The notes beneath the pieces were generated by a model. That model ran no database searches and had not been told where the DNA came from. It saw nothing but the letters and a program-made list of their open reading frames with translations. DNA of 13,382 nucleotides from an uncultured Mitsuokella sp. (GTDB lineage: Bacteria > Bacillota > Negativicutes > Selenomonadales > Selenomonadaceae). Both the position numbers and the translations under genes were made by a program. Shown here piece after piece: positions 1 to 7,200 of this stretch (positions are counted from its first letter, which is position 1; the number at the start of each line of letters is the position of its first letter). Location of the stretch: positions 1-13,382 of the forward strand of contig CAAGMF010000140.1 in assembly GCA_900770895.1 (NCBI GenBank). Direction: 5' to 3'.

Positions 1-696
1 CCGTTCAAGAAGTTCTACGATGCCGAGACGTTCCAGAAGATTAAAGAGGCTACGGGCGCCAAGACCGGCGACCTGCTGCTCGTCATCGCGGACAAGCCGC
101 TCGTCGTGGCTCAGGCTCTCGGCCAGCTGCGTCTCGAGATGGGCCGTCGTCGCGGCCTCATCGATCCGGAAAAGCTCGAGTTCCTCTGGATCGTCGACTT
201 CCCGATGTTCGAGTACAGTGAGGAGGAGAAGCGCTGGAAGGCCATGCATCATCCGTTCACGGCACCGCGCGATGAGGATATCCCGTACCTCATGAGCGAT
301 CCGGGCCGCGTGAAGGCCAAGGCCTATGATATGGTCCTGAACGGTGTCGAGATCGGCGGCGGCAGCCTCCGTATCTACAACCGCGAGCTCCAGCTCAAGG
401 TGTTCGAGGCACTCGGCCTCTCCGACGAAGTCGCCAAAGAGCGCTTCGGCTTCATGATGCGTGCGTTCGAGTACGGCACTCCGCCGCACGGCGGCATTGC
501 CTTCGGTCTGGACCGCCTCATCATGCTCATGGCCAAGCGCCCGTCCATCCGCGACGTCATCGCTTTCCCGAAGACCCAGTCGGCTTCGGATGTCATGAGC
601 GAGGCTCCGTCGCCGGTAGACCCGAAGCAGCTGCGTGACCTCTATATCCGCACGACGGTGAAGAACAAGGAAGAGAAGGAGCAGGAAAACAAGTAA
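1..696 (+). CDS. aspS: Aspartyl-tRNA synthetase, C-terminal part (5' end outside window)
   Basis: This class II aminoacyl-tRNA synthetase charges tRNA-Asp (or tRNA-Asp/Asn in species lacking AsnRS) in the cytoplasm. The reading frame is open from base 1 and gives 231 residues before TAA at 694-696, so roughly the last 40% of a ~590-residue bacterial-type enzyme is present. The fragment begins in the end of the bacterial insertion (GAD) domain. It then shows the AspRS block FLWIVDFPMFEY, followed by MHHPFTAPRDED and the GGGSLRIYN block. Class II motif 3 is visible as HGGIAFGLDRLIMLMA, with the ATP-binding arginine. The protein ends in a lysine/glutamate-rich tail (KNKEEKEQENK) that may be species-specific. 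A hairpin terminator follows 34 bases after the stop. Whether it is discriminating or non-discriminating cannot be judged without the N-terminal anticodon-binding domain. Confidence 0.97.
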   Translation, partial: PFKKFYDAETFQKIKEATGAKTGDLLLVIADKPLVVAQALGQLRLEMGRRRGLIDPEKLEFLWIVDFPMFEYSEEEKRWKAMHHPFTAPRDEDIPYLMSDPGRVKAKAYDMVLNGVEIGGGSLRIYNRELQLKVFEALGLSDEVAKERFGFMMRAFEYGTPPHGGIAFGLDRLIMLMAKRPSIRDVIAFPKTQSASDVMSEAPSPVDPKQLRDLYIRTTVKNKEEKEQENK

Positions 697-729
697 GCCT
701 GTTGCCTGACGGACCATCCGCATAGAAAT

Positions 730-778
730 AAATAAGGCATTGAAGATGCGTTGATATCTTCAATGCCTTATTTTTGTG
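730..778. terminator. Bidirectional intrinsic terminator between aspS and the permease
   Basis: A perfect 18-bp stem pairs 730-747 with 756-773 around an 8-base loop. On the plus strand the stem runs into TTATTTTTG, ending aspS. On the minus strand the other arm ends in TTATTT, so the same hairpin can end the convergent permease gene, whose stop lies 18 bases away. Confidence 0.9.
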
Positions 779-791
779 TCCGCTTATTCAA

Positions 792-1448
792 TCAGTTGGT
801 TTGGACTTCTGCGTGGGCTTGGGCCTCGGCCTCTTTCTTCTTCATGTTCTGGCGGTAGAGGTAGTAGACCGGGTCCTCCATCGCCATGACGGTGCGCAGG
901 GGGACGCGTTGGAATATGGGCAGATGAAGGCGGACGCGCACCCAGAAGAAAGCATAAACAGCCAGCAGCACCAGTAGGGCCAGTGACAGCAGGAATATCT
1001 CGATGCGTTCCGTCGGATCCGGCGAAATATTATACATCATATAGACAGTCATGACGATGGCGAATATCTGCAGGAACGGGTAGAGCGGAACTTTATAGGT
1101 GCGTGGTACGGTCGGCATGGTGTGGCGCAGGACCATGACATCGATGTGCGTGACGATGTAGGAGATCATCCAGAACAGCGAAGCTGCGAGGATCAGGAAC
1201 TGTACGGCGGCACCGCTCGAGAGGCCGGTGGCTTCGATGATTATGGTGGCGATGCCGAGCAGCCAGATGACGACGTAGGGAGCGCCGTGGCGGTTCTTGC
1301 GCTGGAACACGGCCGGCAGCAGGCCAATCTTGGCCATGCCGCAGCAGACCTCAGCCACGGATCCGATGATGGAGTTCTGCGTGCTGATGGCCGCGAGCAG
1401 CGCGGCGAATATCATCCAGTAGCGGCCAAAGGGGCCGATCTTGTTCAT
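792..1448 (-). CDS. APC-superfamily permease, N-terminally truncated (C-terminal half only)
   Basis: The 218-residue product resembles the last five membrane segments (about TM8-TM12) of a 12-helix APC amino acid/amine permease, whose usual length is 440-500 residues. Hydrophobic stretches lie at about residues 9-35, 56-76, 80-105, 123-141 and 148-170. The block AALLAAISTQNSIIGS followed by AKIGLLP is typical of APC TM8 and the loop after it, normally found near residue 290-340. ATG at 1446-1448 is preceded by AAAGGAG eight bases upstream and by a plausible promoter, so the remnant could still be transcribed and translated. The N-terminal substrate-binding half (TM1-TM7) is absent, so transport by this protein alone is unlikely. 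APC permeases are known partners of urea carboxylase clusters (TIGR03428 family), so it may be the decayed importer of the neighbouring operon. That link is inference from position. Confidence 0.72.
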   Translation of the reverse strand: MNKIGPFGRYWMIFAALLAAISTQNSIIGSVAEVCCGMAKIGLLPAVFQRKNRHGAPYVVIWLLGIATIIIEATGLSSGAAVQFLILAASLFWMISYIVTHIDVMVLRHTMPTVPRTYKVPLYPFLQIFAIVMTVYMMYNISPDPTERIEIFLLSLALLVLLAVYAFFWVRVRLHLPIFQRVPLRTVMAMEDPVYYLYRQNMKKKEAEAQAHAEVQTN

Positions 1449-1489
1449 AGGAAAGACTCCTTTCGGTAGAAGGGAAAAACGATACTGTC

Positions 1490-1518
1490 ATTATAACGTG
1501 CACGAGTGTCTATGACGA
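1490..1518 (-). promoter_or_regulatory. Candidate promoter of the truncated permease
   Basis: Read on the minus strand, a perfect -10 TATAAT (plus-strand bases 1490-1495) lies 17 bases from TCGTCA (1513-1518), which matches 4 of 6 bases of TTGACA. The start codon is about 40 bases downstream. It is divergent from the luxR promoter, with about 110 bases of AT-rich sequence between the two -35 boxes. Confidence 0.5.
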
Positions 1519-1531
1519 TGGACCGAATTGC

Positions 1532-1570
1532 GGTACTTTTAGTGATAAGTAGAAGACATCATGGAACTTT
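1532..1570. promoter_or_regulatory. Candidate regulator-binding repeats upstream of luxR
   Basis: GGTACTTTTAG at 1532-1542 and TGGAACTTT at 1562-1570 are related motifs about 31 bases apart. The second is repeated exactly at 2602-2610, before the DUF1989/carboxylase operon, where a GGTACT also precedes it (2580-2585). A direct repeat ATAAGTAGA also occurs at 1545-1553 and 1621-1629, its second copy running into the luxR -35 box. These could be operators for the LuxR-type regulator encoded at 1765. That is inference from recurrence only. Confidence 0.3.
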
Positions 1571-1625
1571 TTAGGGCTTCGTGGTAGCCAAAAGTATGAT
1601 ATGTGTAAATGAAGTTAACTATAAG

Positions 1626-1654
1626 TAGACAAAAGTTCGATTAAGATATATAAT
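1626..1654 (+). promoter_or_regulatory. Promoter of the luxR-type gene
   Basis: TAGACA (1626-1631, 5 of 6 to TTGACA) is followed after 17 bases by a perfect TATAAT (1649-1654), predicting a transcript start near 1661 and a leader of about 100 bases. The psd promoter at 10586-10614 has the same -35, -10 and spacing. Confidence 0.75.
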
Positions 1655-1660
1655 GATAGC

Positions 1661-1764
1661 AAGCTTCTGTGCAGGAAGCTACTGAATACAGAACGTCGAT
1701 GACAATGAAGTCAGTCACAGGGATACCTGTGGCTGGCTTTTTATTTTTTGCAGGAGGTATCACG
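1661..1764 (+). promoter_or_regulatory. luxR leader with possible attenuation control
   Basis: The predicted leader contains three foldable parts. The first is a 6-bp hairpin (1662-1667 with 1675-1680). The second is a small stem, TGAC 1700-1703 with GTCA 1710-1713. The third is a strong terminator hairpin (1710-1737) that uses the same GTCA bases. The small stem and the terminator are therefore mutually exclusive, the geometry of an attenuator. The luxR frame is open through the whole leader, with GTG at 1669 and ATG at 1699 and 1705 in frame, but none has a good ribosome site. I do not recognise a known riboswitch class here. Confidence 0.45.
1710..1749 (+). terminator. Intrinsic terminator inside the luxR leader
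   Basis: A 12-bp stem (1710-1721 with 1726-1737, two G-U pairs) closes a GATA loop and is followed by a run of eleven T with one A (1738-1749). It sits only two bases before the AGGAGG ribosome site of luxR (1752-1757) and downstream of the luxR promoter, so it must be read through for luxR expression. Confidence 0.85.
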
Positions 1765-2532
1765 ATGCTGAAAGAAATGGAATGGCTGACAATCAACAAC
1801 ATACTGCTCGAACTGTACCGCCAGAAAGAGCTCCCAGCGTTGTCACAAAAACTCATGCGCGTACTGCGCATGCTCATCCCGTATACGAAGGGCTACATGC
1901 TGCTGCTCGATCATCGCGGCCGTATAAAGGAAGATAACAGCTGTTTCATCGGAATGCAGGCTGGTGAAGTAGATGCCTACCTGCATAAATACTATTCGCA
2001 GGATTATCTCCAATATCTTTATGAAATAAGCAACGAGACGCAGGTCTATCGTGATACGGATATACTCGATGACGAACGCCGTGAGAAGACGGATTTCTTC
2101 CGCAAATTCTTGCTGCCGGCGGATATACCATATGGCTGCGGCATCATCGTGCGGCACGAGGGGCGGGTATTTGCCGTATTCAACCTGTTCCGCAACAAGG
2201 AACTGGGGGATTTTACGGATAAGGATATCGAGATCCTGAACATATTGAAAAGCCATGTCGAGAATATGCTTGTCGCCCTCACGTCTCTCGACCAGCGTCA
2301 GCAGTTCGTCGAGCAGTGCTGCGATGAGGCCCGCGAATGCTACGGCCTCACGGAGCGCGAGAGCGAGGTGCTGCGCCTGCTCACGGAGGGCCTGTCGAAC
2401 AGCGAGATCTGCGAGCGCATGACGGTCAGCATATCGACCGTGAAAAAGCATATCTACCATCTGTTCGGCAAGATGCAGGTCAAGAGTCGCACCCAGCTCA
2501 TCCACCAGCTCTATCTGATGCAGGAGGCCTGA
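1765..2532 (+). CDS. LuxR/NarL-family transcriptional regulator
   Basis: The 255-residue protein has a C-terminal LuxR-type helix-turn-helix at about residues 194-250, with the family signature LTERESEVLRLLTEGLSN, then EICERM and the recognition helix STVKKHIYHLFGKM. The N-terminal ~170 residues look like a small sensor fold (GAF- or PAS-like, unassigned). They contain GRVFAVFNLFRNKELGDFTD, similar to GAF domain ends where 'FT..D...L' precedes the linker helix. There is no phospho-receiver domain and no membrane segment, so it probably binds a small cytoplasmic signal. ATG 1765 was chosen because AGGAGG lies 7 bases upstream; longer in-frame starts at 1669, 1699 and 1705 lack such a site and would be read through a terminator hairpin. 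It lies just before the carboxylase operon in the same direction and is its likely regulator. The first two thirds look more AT-rich than the HTH part and the operon. Confidence 0.9.
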   Translation: MLKEMEWLTINNILLELYRQKELPALSQKLMRVLRMLIPYTKGYMLLLDHRGRIKEDNSCFIGMQAGEVDAYLHKYYSQDYLQYLYEISNETQVYRDTDILDDERREKTDFFRKFLLPADIPYGCGIIVRHEGRVFAVFNLFRNKELGDFTDKDIEILNILKSHVENMLVALTSLDQRQQFVEQCCDEARECYGLTERESEVLRLLTEGLSNSEICERMTVSISTVKKHIYHLFGKMQVKSRTQLIHQLYLMQEA

Positions 2533-2564
2533 CGGCTGGCGGCGTGCCAGTCAGCGTGGAGGCT

Positions 2565-2702
2565 GCCGGCAGGGCGCATGGTACTACTAATAGACCACTA
2601 CTGGAACTTTAGAGGAAATAAATTCGCGCTTACGGTCCATTGTGAGGTGGGCCGTTTTTTTATCATAAAGGTGTAAGAAGCAAGCAGGCGTCGCCGGCAG
2701 GG
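2565..2702 (+). repeat. 10-bp direct repeat flanking the pre-operon terminator
   Basis: GCCGGCAGGG occurs at 2565-2574 and again at 2693-2702, one copy on each side of the terminator at 2632-2661. Similarity does not extend far beyond the 10 bases. It could help alternative RNA folding or be chance in GC-rich sequence. Confidence 0.45.
2632..2661 (+). terminator. Intrinsic terminator between luxR and the DUF1989 operon
   Basis: ACGGTCCA (2632-2639) pairs with TGGGCCGT (2648-2655) with one G-U pair around an 8-base loop. The last stem base begins a run of seven T (2655-2661). It ends luxR transcription. If the operon promoter lies at about 2600, it is instead a second leader attenuator. Confidence 0.85.
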
Positions 2703-2748
2703 AAAAGCCGCTGCCCTGGTTATCGGCTATTGATGGGAGGAATTCATC

Positions 2749-3468
2749 ATGCAGAAGATATTCACGAAAAGTTTCCGTCCCGGTGAGAAGTGGTCCGGGA
2801 ATATCGGTCGTCATAAATATTTGCATTTCAAGGCACTCGGCGATGATGCGAACCTGTCGCTGCTGCTCTACAACATGCTCGATACCTCGGAGCGCTACAA
2901 TATGCCGGATACGCTGAAGGCCCAGTACACCGCGCATCTGACGCAGGGAAACGTGCTCATGAGCGATAACGGCCGCGTGCTGGCCAGCATCACTCAGGAC
3001 AGTCTCGGCTGGCACGATACCATCGCCGGCTACAGCACGCGGGCGATGACGGATGAGAAATACGGCGTGAAGACGTACCAGCAGGCCCGCAATGACTACT
3101 ACCGCTGCGGCGAAGAGAATTTCAAGGTCGAGCTCATGCGCAACAACATGGATAAGGGAGATCTCGTGCCATGCGTGAATCTGTTCTCGAAGGTCTATGT
3201 CAATCTCGACGGCAGCATGCACTATGATCCGGAGCACTGCAAGGAAGGTGCTACCGTGACGCTGCGCACCGAGATGGATATCATATTCATCGCCTCGAAT
3301 ACGCCGAATCCGCTGAATCCCTCGACCGAGTATCCGACGAGCTCCATCATCATGGATGTCTACGATGCACCGGCCCCCGACCTCATGGATGAATGCGTGC
3401 AGCATCGTCAGGAGAACTACCGGGCCTTTGAGAATACGTGGGACTACTACAATCTGCTGGGCCGCTGA
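2749..3468 (+). CDS. DUF1989 protein, urea carboxylase-associated 1-like (carboxyguanidine deiminase subunit)
   Basis: This 239-residue protein belongs to the DUF1989 family found beside urea/guanidine carboxylases. In work on guanidine use, two such proteins together (CgdA/CgdB) were reported to hydrolyse carboxyguanidine to allophanate plus ammonia. Family blocks visible are YNMPDTLKAQYT (residues 51-62), the SDNGR turn, SLGWHDTIAG with His89, and KTYQQARNDYYRCG. DLVPCVNLFSKV, EMDIIFIASNTPNPLNP and the C-terminal RAFENT block follow. The position where relatives and the second subunit carry Cys (NCPQL) here reads NTPNPL, so this subunit lacks that cysteine. ATG follows GGGAGG by 8 bases. 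It is the first gene of the operon, 43 bases before its paralogue, which suggests a hetero-oligomer. Assignment to the '1' subfamily is by remembered motif similarity. Confidence 0.88.
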   Translation: MQKIFTKSFRPGEKWSGNIGRHKYLHFKALGDDANLSLLLYNMLDTSERYNMPDTLKAQYTAHLTQGNVLMSDNGRVLASITQDSLGWHDTIAGYSTRAMTDEKYGVKTYQQARNDYYRCGEENFKVELMRNNMDKGDLVPCVNLFSKVYVNLDGSMHYDPEHCKEGATVTLRTEMDIIFIASNTPNPLNPSTEYPTSSIIMDVYDAPAPDLMDECVQHRQENYRAFENTWDYYNLLGR

Positions 3469-3511
3469 GTCACAGCTGATACCGATGAACATATAGCGAG
3501 GAGGATATAAA

Positions 3512-4159
3512 ATGTACGGACTCATAGAGAAAGAAAGCAATCTGAAAGAAAGCGATGCCGTGTACAGCGAGACGCTCGGTGCAGGCCTCGGCTGGGTACA
3601 TCTGCTGAAGAAGGGCCAGAGCTTCCGCATCGTCGATATCGAGGGCAATCAGGCGGTAGATACGACGTTCTACGATGCAGAGGATACACAGGATCACTAT
3701 GGTGCTGTCGCTACCATAGTCGCGCAGAAGAATATATACCTCACGACCGGCTCGATCCTGCGGGCGGAATCGGGCAAGCCGATGCTCGAGATAACGGCTG
3801 ATAAGACCGGCCGCCATGATACGCTCGGCGGCGCCTGCTCCTCCCAGAGCAATACCGTCCGCTATGCGCGCGAGAAGCGCTACATGCAGAGCTGCCGCGA
3901 TGACTTCATGCTGGCGCTGTCGAACACTGATCTGCCGATACGCAAGCGCGACCTGGCTCCGAATATCAACTTCTTCATGAATGTGCCGGTCACGCCGGAG
4001 GGCGGGCTGAAGTTCGACGATGGCGTATCGGCGCCGGGCAACTATGTCGAGATGAAAGCGCTGCGCGACGTGTACATACTCATCAGCAACTGCCCACAGC
4101 TCAACAATCCCTGCAATGCCTATAATCCTACTCCGGTCAAACTGCTGATCTGGGATTAA
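3512..4159 (+). CDS. DUF1989 protein, urea carboxylase-associated 2-like (carboxyguanidine deiminase subunit)
   Basis: The 215-residue product is the second DUF1989 paralogue and the likely partner of the preceding one in converting carboxyguanidine to allophanate. Conserved blocks are GLGWVHLLKKGQ (25-36), EGNQAVDTTFY (44-54), IYLTTGSIL, GRHDTLGGACSSQSNTVRY (100-118), SCRDDFMLAL and RDLAPNINFFMNVPVTPEGG. The C-terminal part is NCPQLNNPCNAYNPTPV, ending in LLIWD. His102, Cys109, Cys128, Cys194 and Cys201 are candidate metal-binding or catalytic residues. This is the better preserved of the two paralogues in that respect. ATG at 3512 is 7 bases after a perfect AGGAGG (3499-3504). A 41-base gap separates it from the carboxylase, consistent with one transcript. 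No signal peptide or membrane segment is seen, so it is cytoplasmic. Confidence 0.9.
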   Translation: MYGLIEKESNLKESDAVYSETLGAGLGWVHLLKKGQSFRIVDIEGNQAVDTTFYDAEDTQDHYGAVATIVAQKNIYLTTGSILRAESGKPMLEITADKTGRHDTLGGACSSQSNTVRYAREKRYMQSCRDDFMLALSNTDLPIRKRDLAPNINFFMNVPVTPEGGLKFDDGVSAPGNYVEMKALRDVYILISNCPQLNNPCNAYNPTPVKLLIWD

Positions 4160-4200
4160 GAAAACAACCGGGTTATGTAAATGTAAAGGAATGACAGCTT

Positions 4201-7200
4201 ATGTTCACAAAAGTACTCATAGCGAACCGTGGCGCCATAGCTGTACGCATCGAGCGCACGCTGCGCCGTATGGGCGTAGGCAGCGTGGCCGTCTACTCTC
4301 AGGCCGACCAGGACAGCCTGCATGTGCGCAATGCCGATGAGGCAGTGTGCCTGGGTGAGGGCAGTGTGCAGGATACCTATCTGGCAATCGACAAGATCAT
4401 CGCGGCAGCCAAGGAGACAGGAGCACAGGCTGTTCATCCCGGCTATGGCTTCCTGAGCGAGAATACTGATTTCGCCACAGCCTGTGCAGCGGAGGGCATC
4501 ACATTCATCGGACCGACAGCTGAGCAGATCAAGCTGTTTGGACTCAAGCACTCCGCCCGCAAGCTGGCAGCGGAGGCTGGCGTGCCGCTGGCACCCGGGA
4601 CGGGACTGCTGAGCGGCGTGGATGAGGCAGCCGGAGCGGCATCCCGCATCGGTTATCCGGTCATGCTCAAGAGCACGGCCGGCGGTGGTGGCATCGGCAT
4701 CCGCATCTGCCATAATGAGGCAGAGCTGCGGGCGGCCTATGACAAGGTCACATATCTCGCGCGCCGCAATTTCGGCGATGACGGGGTATTCCTCGAGAAA
4801 TATGTCGAGCGGGCGCGCCATGTCGAGGTGCAGATTTTCGGTACGGAGGGCGAGGTCACGGCGCTCGGCGAGCGCGACTGCTCCGTGCAGCGCCGCAATC
4901 AGAAGGTCATCGAGGAATCGCCGGCACCGAATCTGCCGGACCATGTGCGTCAGGCCATGTACGAGGCCGCTGAGCGGCTGGCCGCTGCAGCCTCGTACCG
5001 CAATGCCGGCACGGTCGAGTTCCTCTACGATGAGGCGACAGAGGAGTTCTACTTCCTCGAAGTCAATACGCGCCTGCAGGTCGAGCATGGCATCACGGAG
5101 GAGGTCATGGGCGTCGACCTCGTCGAGTGGATGGTCCGCGAAGCCGCCGGCGAGCTGCACGATATAAAGTCCCTGGTGCCAACGAAGCCACTAGGGCATG
5201 CCATAGAGGTCCGCGTCTATGCAGAGGACGCACAGAATGATTTCCGTCCCGGCACGGGGCGTGTCGATGACTGCATATTCGCGGATGATACGCGCGTCGA
5301 GACCTGGATACGGAAGAATGTCGTCGTGACATCGCTCTATGATCCGATGCTCGCCAAGCTCATCGTGCACGGGCGCGACCGGGCTGAGGCGCTGAAGAAG
5401 ATGCAGTACACGCTGGCAGCTACGAAGATATACGGCGTCACGACGAATATCCCGTACCTCGCGGCCATTATCGCGCGTGAGGACTATCAGGCCGGACATC
5501 TCTATACGAAGATGCTGGACGGCTTTACTGCTGAGGAGCACCGCCTCGAGGTGCTGGACGGCGGCGTGCAGTCGACCGTGCAGGATTATCCGGGCATGAT
5601 CGGCTACTGGACCGTCGGCGTACCGCCCTGCGGCGCTATGGACAGCTACAGCTTCCGCCTCGGCAACCGTTTGCTCGGCAATGAGGAGGGAGCAGCTGGC
5701 ATCGAGATGACGATGCGGGGCGGGCGCTATCGCTTCCGCACCTGCACGAGCTTCTGCCTCACAGGAGCCGATATGCAGGCCGAGCTCGATGGCGAGCCGG
5801 TGCCGCGCTATCGCGTGACGCAGGCCGTGGCCGGCCAGGTGCTGAGCCTCGGTACAGCGAAGACCGGCATGCGGGCCTATCTGCTCGTGGCCGGCGGCAT
5901 CGATGTACCGGAGACCATGGGCAGCCGCTCGACGTTCGTCGATGGCAAGTTCGGCGGTCACAACGGACGCGCTCTGCGCACCGGCGATACGCTGACGCTG
6001 ACAGAGGCCTGCCACAGCAGTACCTGCGCCTCGATGCCGCTCGAGTATACGCCGGCTATCACGCACGACTGGACGCTCGGCGTACTGGCCGGACCGCAGC
6101 CGACCAGCGAGTATCTGGCGCCCGAGTATCTGCAGACGCTCACGAGTGCCGAGTACACCGTGAACTTCAACAGTGCCCGCACGGGTGTCCGCCTCAATGG
6201 CCCCGTGCCGCAGTGGGTGCGCGAGGATGGCGGCGAGGCAGGGCTCCATCCGTCGAACATCCATGATAATGCCTATGCTGTCGGCACGCTCGATCTCACG
6301 GGCGACCAGTCCATACTGCTCGGCCCCGATGGCCCGAGCCTCGGCGGCTTCGTCTGTCCGGTGACGCTCGCCAAGGCCGAGCTTTGGAAGATGGGACAGC
6401 TGCATCCGGGCGACAAGGTCCATTTCCAGCTGCTGACGCTCGAGCAGGCAGCAGCGATGCGGCAGGCCATGGCGAAAAATATCGCGTTTGACTACACGCG
6501 CGTGGAGCTGCCACATACGCCGGCTGATGTAAAGGCCGATGATGCCATACTGGCGCAGGGCAGTGCCGATGACATGCCTTACTGCGTGCGGCTCGACGGC
6601 GAGGAGAACATCCTCATCGAATTCGGCGCGATGGAGCTCTCGATCGATTCCCGATTCCGCGCGCATATACTCATGCAGCGCCTGGCGGAGCAGAATCTGC
6701 CGATCATCGACATGACGCCGGGTATCCGCTCGCTGCAGGTTCATTTCGACATCGATCAGACGGATGCCCGGGCGATGGCGCAGACCGTCGTGGCTGCGAA
6801 TGAGAAGCTCGGCGATATCGAGGACATCACGGTGCCATCGCGCATCATCCATCTGCCGCTGTCGTGGGATGATCCGCAGACGCAGCTCGCCGCCCGCCGC
6901 TATCAGGAGACGACGCGTCCCGATGCACCATGGTGCCCGAACAATCCCGAGTTCATCCGCCGCATCAACGGTCTCGATTCGCTCGATGATGTAAAGGACA
7001 TCGTATTCTCAGCGGACTACCTCGTGCTCGGCCTTGGCGATGTCTATCTCGGTGCGCCGGTCGCGGCGCCGCTCGACCCACGCCATCGTCTCGTCACGAC
7101 GAAGTACAATCCTGCCCGGCCCTGGACGCCGGAGAATGCCGTCGGTATCGGCGGTGCCTATCTCTGCGTCTACGGCATGGAGGGCCCTGGCGGCTATCAG

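Larger units (their letters stand above)
2533..2748 (+). promoter_or_regulatory. Intergenic/leader region before the DUF1989-carboxylase operon
   Basis: This 216-base gap has no convincing gene. In order it holds a 7-bp hairpin directly after the luxR stop (2534-2540 with 2546-2552), the perfect palindrome CTGCCGGCAG (2563-2572), motif copies GGTACT (2580-2585) and TGGAACTTT (2602-2610), and a terminator (2632-2661). An 87-base GC-rich leader with further pairing potential follows (GCCG 2693-2696 with CGGC 2724-2727; GCAG 2697-2700 with CTGC 2711-2714). No strong promoter is visible. A weak -10-like TAAATT lies at 2619-2624 and TATCAT at 2661-2666. The operon may rely on read-through from luxR. 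The leader contains GGGAAAAGCC, slightly like the 3' part of the guanidine-I riboswitch, but the rest of that consensus was not found. Confidence 0.5.

Noticed and set aside
1699..1764. Upstream ATG giving LuxR a hydrophobic N-terminal extension (GIPVAGFLFFAGG).
   Set aside because: No ribosome site precedes it and the hydrophobic stretch is encoded by the terminator hairpin and its T run; ATG 1765 has a strong AGGAGG.
2586..2596. ACTAATAGACC resembles part of the 3' end of 23S rRNA.
   Set aside because: Only 11 bases match and the surrounding sequence does not follow rRNA; chance match in an intergenic region.
2662..2748. Guanidine-I (ykkC) riboswitch before the operon.
   Set aside because: Only a short GGGAAAAGCC stretch is similar. 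The conserved CTAGGGTTCC-like and GGTCCGAGAG-like parts are not seen, so it is not annotated as a riboswitch; an Infernal scan would decide.
2587..3648. Long minus-strand open frame (353 codons) opposite the DUF1989 genes.
   Set aside because: It overlaps two recognised genes, shows no family motif and is a codon-bias shadow, as are the long minus-strand frames at 4156-5160, 5191-6852 and 11312-12571.
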